A program made the position numbers and the translations under genes. From assembly GCA_947626485.1 (NCBI GenBank), contig CANQSG010000069.1, positions 1 to 9,719 on the forward strand: a stretch of 9,719 nucleotides of DNA, written 5' to 3'. Origin of the DNA: an uncultured Clostridia bacterium (GTDB lineage: Bacteria > Bacillota > Clostridia > Oscillospirales > Acutalibacteraceae). Below are positions 7,879 through 9,719 of the stretch, piece after piece. Below the pieces are notes generated by a model. The model ran no database searches. It saw only the letters and a program-made list of their open reading frames with translations, and was not told where the DNA came from. The first letter of the stretch is position 1; every line of letters begins with the position of its first letter.

Positions 7879-8859
7879 TTAGCCTGTGATTCCCACGCGG
7901 TCGATGCTTTCGATGAACCAGCGCTGCAAGACCATATAGACCAGCAGCATCGGGGTGACGAAGAGGACGCAGCCCGCCATCTGATAAGCGAGGGTCTCGG
8001 GCTGATTTTCGTTGAGATAATAGCCGAGCAGCGAAAGGTTATTCGGCAGCATATCGAGCTGCATCGCCAGCGGATAATTGTCGCTCAGGTACATCGAGCA
8101 GAGCAGGTAGTCGTTCCAGTGCCAGATCAGCGAAAAGACGACGACCGTCAGAATCACGACGCCGGACGAGGGCAGCGCGATCGAGAGGAAGGTGCGGAAA
8201 GGTCCTGCGCCGTCGATCCAGGCGGCTTCCTCGAGCTCCTTCGGCAGGCCGTTGAAAAACTGCATGTAGATGAAGATGAGGATGCCGGAGCGCAGCCCCA
8301 TTGAGAAGAGCGAGGGCAGGTAAAACGCGAGCGGCGAGCCGAGCAGATTCGGCCGCAGGTCGACCCCCGTCGTCTTCGCGACGAGCCCGAGAATGCCGAG
8401 GACGTCCATCTTCGAATAGGTCGCGACGCGCGGGATAATCACCATCATATCGGGCACGAGGATCGTCAAAAACAGCACGCCGATGAGCAGCGAGCGGCCT
8501 TTGAAGCGGAAGCGGGAAAAGCCGTATGCCGTGACGGCGCAGGCGCAGACCTCGATCAAAGCGCTGACGATCTCGTAGAGCAGCGTCGAGCGCAGCGAGG
8601 CGAGGTACTGCATCACGTCAAAGGCGACGCGGTAGTTTTCGAGCGGGCTGATCGATTCCGGGATCCAGACGCGGGTCGAGTTGAAAAACCCGGTGCGGCT
8701 GACGAGCGAGGTCACGACCATATAAAACAGCGGGTAGAGAATGACGAAGCCGACGGCGATGAGGATGATCAGCCGGAAGCAGAAGCCCAGCGCGGCGGGC
8801 GCCGAACGGCGAAAGCGCTCGACATTCACGCGCGGCAGGTCGGAAGATTTTGCTTGCAC
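7879..8859 (-). CDS. Carbohydrate ABC transporter permease, second subunit (MalG/LacG-like)
   Basis: This 326-residue integral membrane protein has six predicted helices near residues 27-50, 90-115, 124-144, 173-198, 228-250 and 291-311. The EAA loop that contacts the ATPase is intact (EEAAWIDGAG at 210-219, Pro230). The MalG-subfamily WHWNDYL segment lies at 246-252, and the C-terminus QRWFIESIDRVGITG matches the typical QK.F..GI..G..KG ending. It forms the transmembrane channel together with the upstream permease. The start is GTG (8859-8857), chosen because AAAGGGG at 8868-8874 sits 8 nt before it. The only nearby upstream ATG, which overlaps the first permease stop, runs into a stop after four codons. 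The gene begins 14 nt after the first permease stop, so translational coupling is likely. Length is slightly above the common 270-300 residues because of a short N-terminal extension. Confidence 0.93.
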   Translation of the reverse strand: MQAKSSDLPRVNVERFRRSAPAALGFCFRLIILIAVGFVILYPLFYMVVTSLVSRTGFFNSTRVWIPESISPLENYRVAFDVMQYLASLRSTLLYEIVSALIEVCACAVTAYGFSRFRFKGRSLLIGVLFLTILVPDMMVIIPRVATYSKMDVLGILGLVAKTTGVDLRPNLLGSPLAFYLPSLFSMGLRSGILIFIYMQFFNGLPKELEEAAWIDGAGPFRTFLSIALPSSGVVILTVVVFSLIWHWNDYLLCSMYLSDNYPLAMQLDMLPNNLSLLGYYLNENQPETLAYQMAGCVLFVTPMLLVYMVLQRWFIESIDRVGITG

Positions 8860-8867
8860 CCTTTACG

Positions 8868-8874
8868 CCCCTTT
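8868..8874 (-). promoter_or_regulatory. Ribosome-binding site that decides the GTG start of the second permease
   Basis: AAAGGGG lies 8 nt before the GTG start and overlaps the last base of the first permease's TGA stop (8876-8874). Ribosomes finishing the first permease would be placed directly on this site, which fits matched production of the two channel subunits. Confidence 0.7.
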
Positions 8875-9653
8875 CATTCCCAGCGCCGCTGCAGCAGGCG
8901 GCGATACAGCAGCACGACCAGTCCCATGATCGTCCCGACCACGAGGAAGTACGCCCAGAGCATGGCGGAGGTCTCGTCGTAGACGGCGCTGCGCATCATC
9001 GAATAGACGTTAAGCACCATGGACGTTCGGTCGCTGATAAAGAGCTCGACCATCGTAAAGACGCCGACGAGCAGCGTGACGTTGGAGAGCATCGGGAAGG
9101 TGATGAACCAGAATTCCTCCCACTTCGTCGCGCCTTCGACGCGGCTGGCCTCGTAGAGCGAGGAGGGGATGGATTGCAGACCCGCGAGGAAGAGCACCGT
9201 CTGAATGCCGGTGTTCCAGATGAGGTCGAAGATGTTGGTGATGATCTGCTGGACGTAGACGGCGATCTCGGACGGGAGGTTGAGCATCGCGACGACGTCC
9301 TCGACGCTGAACATGTTGCCGGTGATGCTCTCGGAAGCCGCCGAGTCGCCGATGCCGCCACCCGTCATCGAGGAGATCATGCGCAGGACGGTGCCCGTCG
9401 CGATGATGACCGGCATAAAGTAGAGCGAGCGGAAGAAGAGGCGGCCGCGGAATTTCTGATTGAGCAGCAGCGCGAGCACGAGGCTCAGCAGCAAAATCAC
9501 GGGCAGCGAATAAAGGAAGCGGGTGACCGATTTTTGCAGCCAGCCGAGGTAATCGGCGTGTTCGAACAGGACGTATTTAAAGTTGGCAAACCCGACGAAG
9601 ACGGAGCGGATGCCCGATTCGGTCACCGTGACGTCCGAGAAGGAAATGCTCAT
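8874..9653 (-). CDS. Carbohydrate ABC transporter permease, first subunit (MalF/UgpA-like), 5' end missing or disrupted
   Basis: The open frame gives 259 residues from ATG 9653. Five membrane helices are visible (about 42-64, 72-95, 135-160, 183-205, 232-254). The EAA loop is intact (YEASRVEGATKWEEF at 167-181, Pro187), and QKFRGRLFFRSLYFMPVI at 66-83 is typical of the family. Family members of this type usually have 290-320 residues and begin with a further helix leading into a (L/M)SFSDVTVTESGI segment. Here the protein begins directly at MSISFSDVTVTESGI, so helix 1 and the cytoplasmic N-terminus are absent. No Shine-Dalgarno sequence precedes the ATG, and the 66 bases upstream do not encode a membrane helix in the same frame. 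The annotated start is therefore probably the first in-frame ATG after a break rather than the native start. It pairs with the permease downstream and the lipoprotein after that. Confidence 0.85.
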   Translation of the reverse strand: MSISFSDVTVTESGIRSVFVGFANFKYVLFEHADYLGWLQKSVTRFLYSLPVILLLSLVLALLLNQKFRGRLFFRSLYFMPVIIATGTVLRMISSMTGGGIGDSAASESITGNMFSVEDVVAMLNLPSEIAVYVQQIITNIFDLIWNTGIQTVLFLAGLQSIPSSLYEASRVEGATKWEEFWFITFPMLSNVTLLVGVFTMVELFISDRTSMVLNVYSMMRSAVYDETSAMLWAYFLVVGTIMGLVVLLYRRLLQRRWE

Positions 9654-9719
9654 GTGCGGTAAAGTAACACAATAATTTGATAGGCAACCGCCCCTATTCC
9701 GTAATTTGAAAGACCGGCT
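9654..9719. other. AT-rich edge segment upstream of permease 1; possible insertion or assembly junction
   Basis: By hand count, bases 9661-9719 hold 24 G/C of 59 (about 41%), against a much higher GC content in the rest of the window. The in-frame upstream translation has no hydrophobic helix and no homology to a permease N-terminus. An 8-bp direct repeat (taatttga) occurs at 9673-9680 and 9702-9709. No ribosome-binding site or convincing promoter is present for the downstream gene. The segment could be the end of an insertion sequence, an intergenic region joined by deletion, or a contig-edge artefact. No element could be named. Confidence 0.4.

Noticed and set aside
7868..7893. Imperfect hairpin (ACAGG / CCTGT plus GGA / TCC) across the stop codon of permease 2
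   Set aside because: The stem is only five continuous pairs with a three-base bulge, and no U tract follows on the transcribed strand, so a terminator call is not supported.
8850..9662. 270-codon open frame on the plus strand
   Set aside because: Antisense to permease 1. It is highly charged, Asp/Glu/Arg/His-rich, as expected opposite hydrophobic helices.
9654..9719. Sigma-70-type promoter for the operon
   Set aside because: TTGCCT followed by TTACTT-like text is present on the minus strand, but the spacing is about 14 nt and there is no ribosome-binding site between it and the ATG.

Overview
The window is a GC-rich stretch (roughly 60% GC or more by eye) in which every supported gene lies on the minus strand. 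It reads as one transcription unit running from the right edge to the left edge. The organism is probably a high-GC member of the Clostridia (Oscillospirales or Ruminococcaceae-like). The reasons are the Gram-positive lipoprotein signal with a Thr/Gly/Asn-rich linker on the solute-binding protein, an InlB B-type (Listeria-Bacteroides) repeat, a membrane-anchored multi-repeat surface protein and strong Shine-Dalgarno sites. The taxonomic placement is inference.

Layout in transcription order (right to left): a 5'-damaged first sugar ABC permease (8874-9653); a second permease with a GTG start, coupled 14 nt downstream (7879-8859); an extracellular sugar-binding lipoprotein split by a one-base-scale frameshift near 6772 (7822 down to 6388); a giant 1871-residue secreted, membrane-anchored surface protein made of five ~300-residue units (731-6346); and a PHP-domain metallophosphoesterase that runs off the left edge (1-637). 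Gaps between genes are 14, 56, 41 and 93 nt, with no convincing terminator, so co-transcription is likely.

The two permeases and the binding lipoprotein form a CUT1-type carbohydrate importer. No ATPase gene is present, as is common for CUT1 systems in Firmicutes that borrow a shared MsmK/UgpC-type ATPase. The large surface protein carries GLUG-like beta-helix repeats, an InlB B-repeat and a carbohydrate-binding-like jelly roll, and is anchored by a C-terminal membrane helix. Its place in a sugar-uptake operon suggests that it binds or holds a glycan near the importer.

Two positions look damaged. The binding-protein gene has a clear frameshift. The first permease lacks its usual first membrane helix and a ribosome-binding site exactly where base composition drops to about 41% GC in the last ~60 bases, which suggests an insertion, rearrangement or assembly join.
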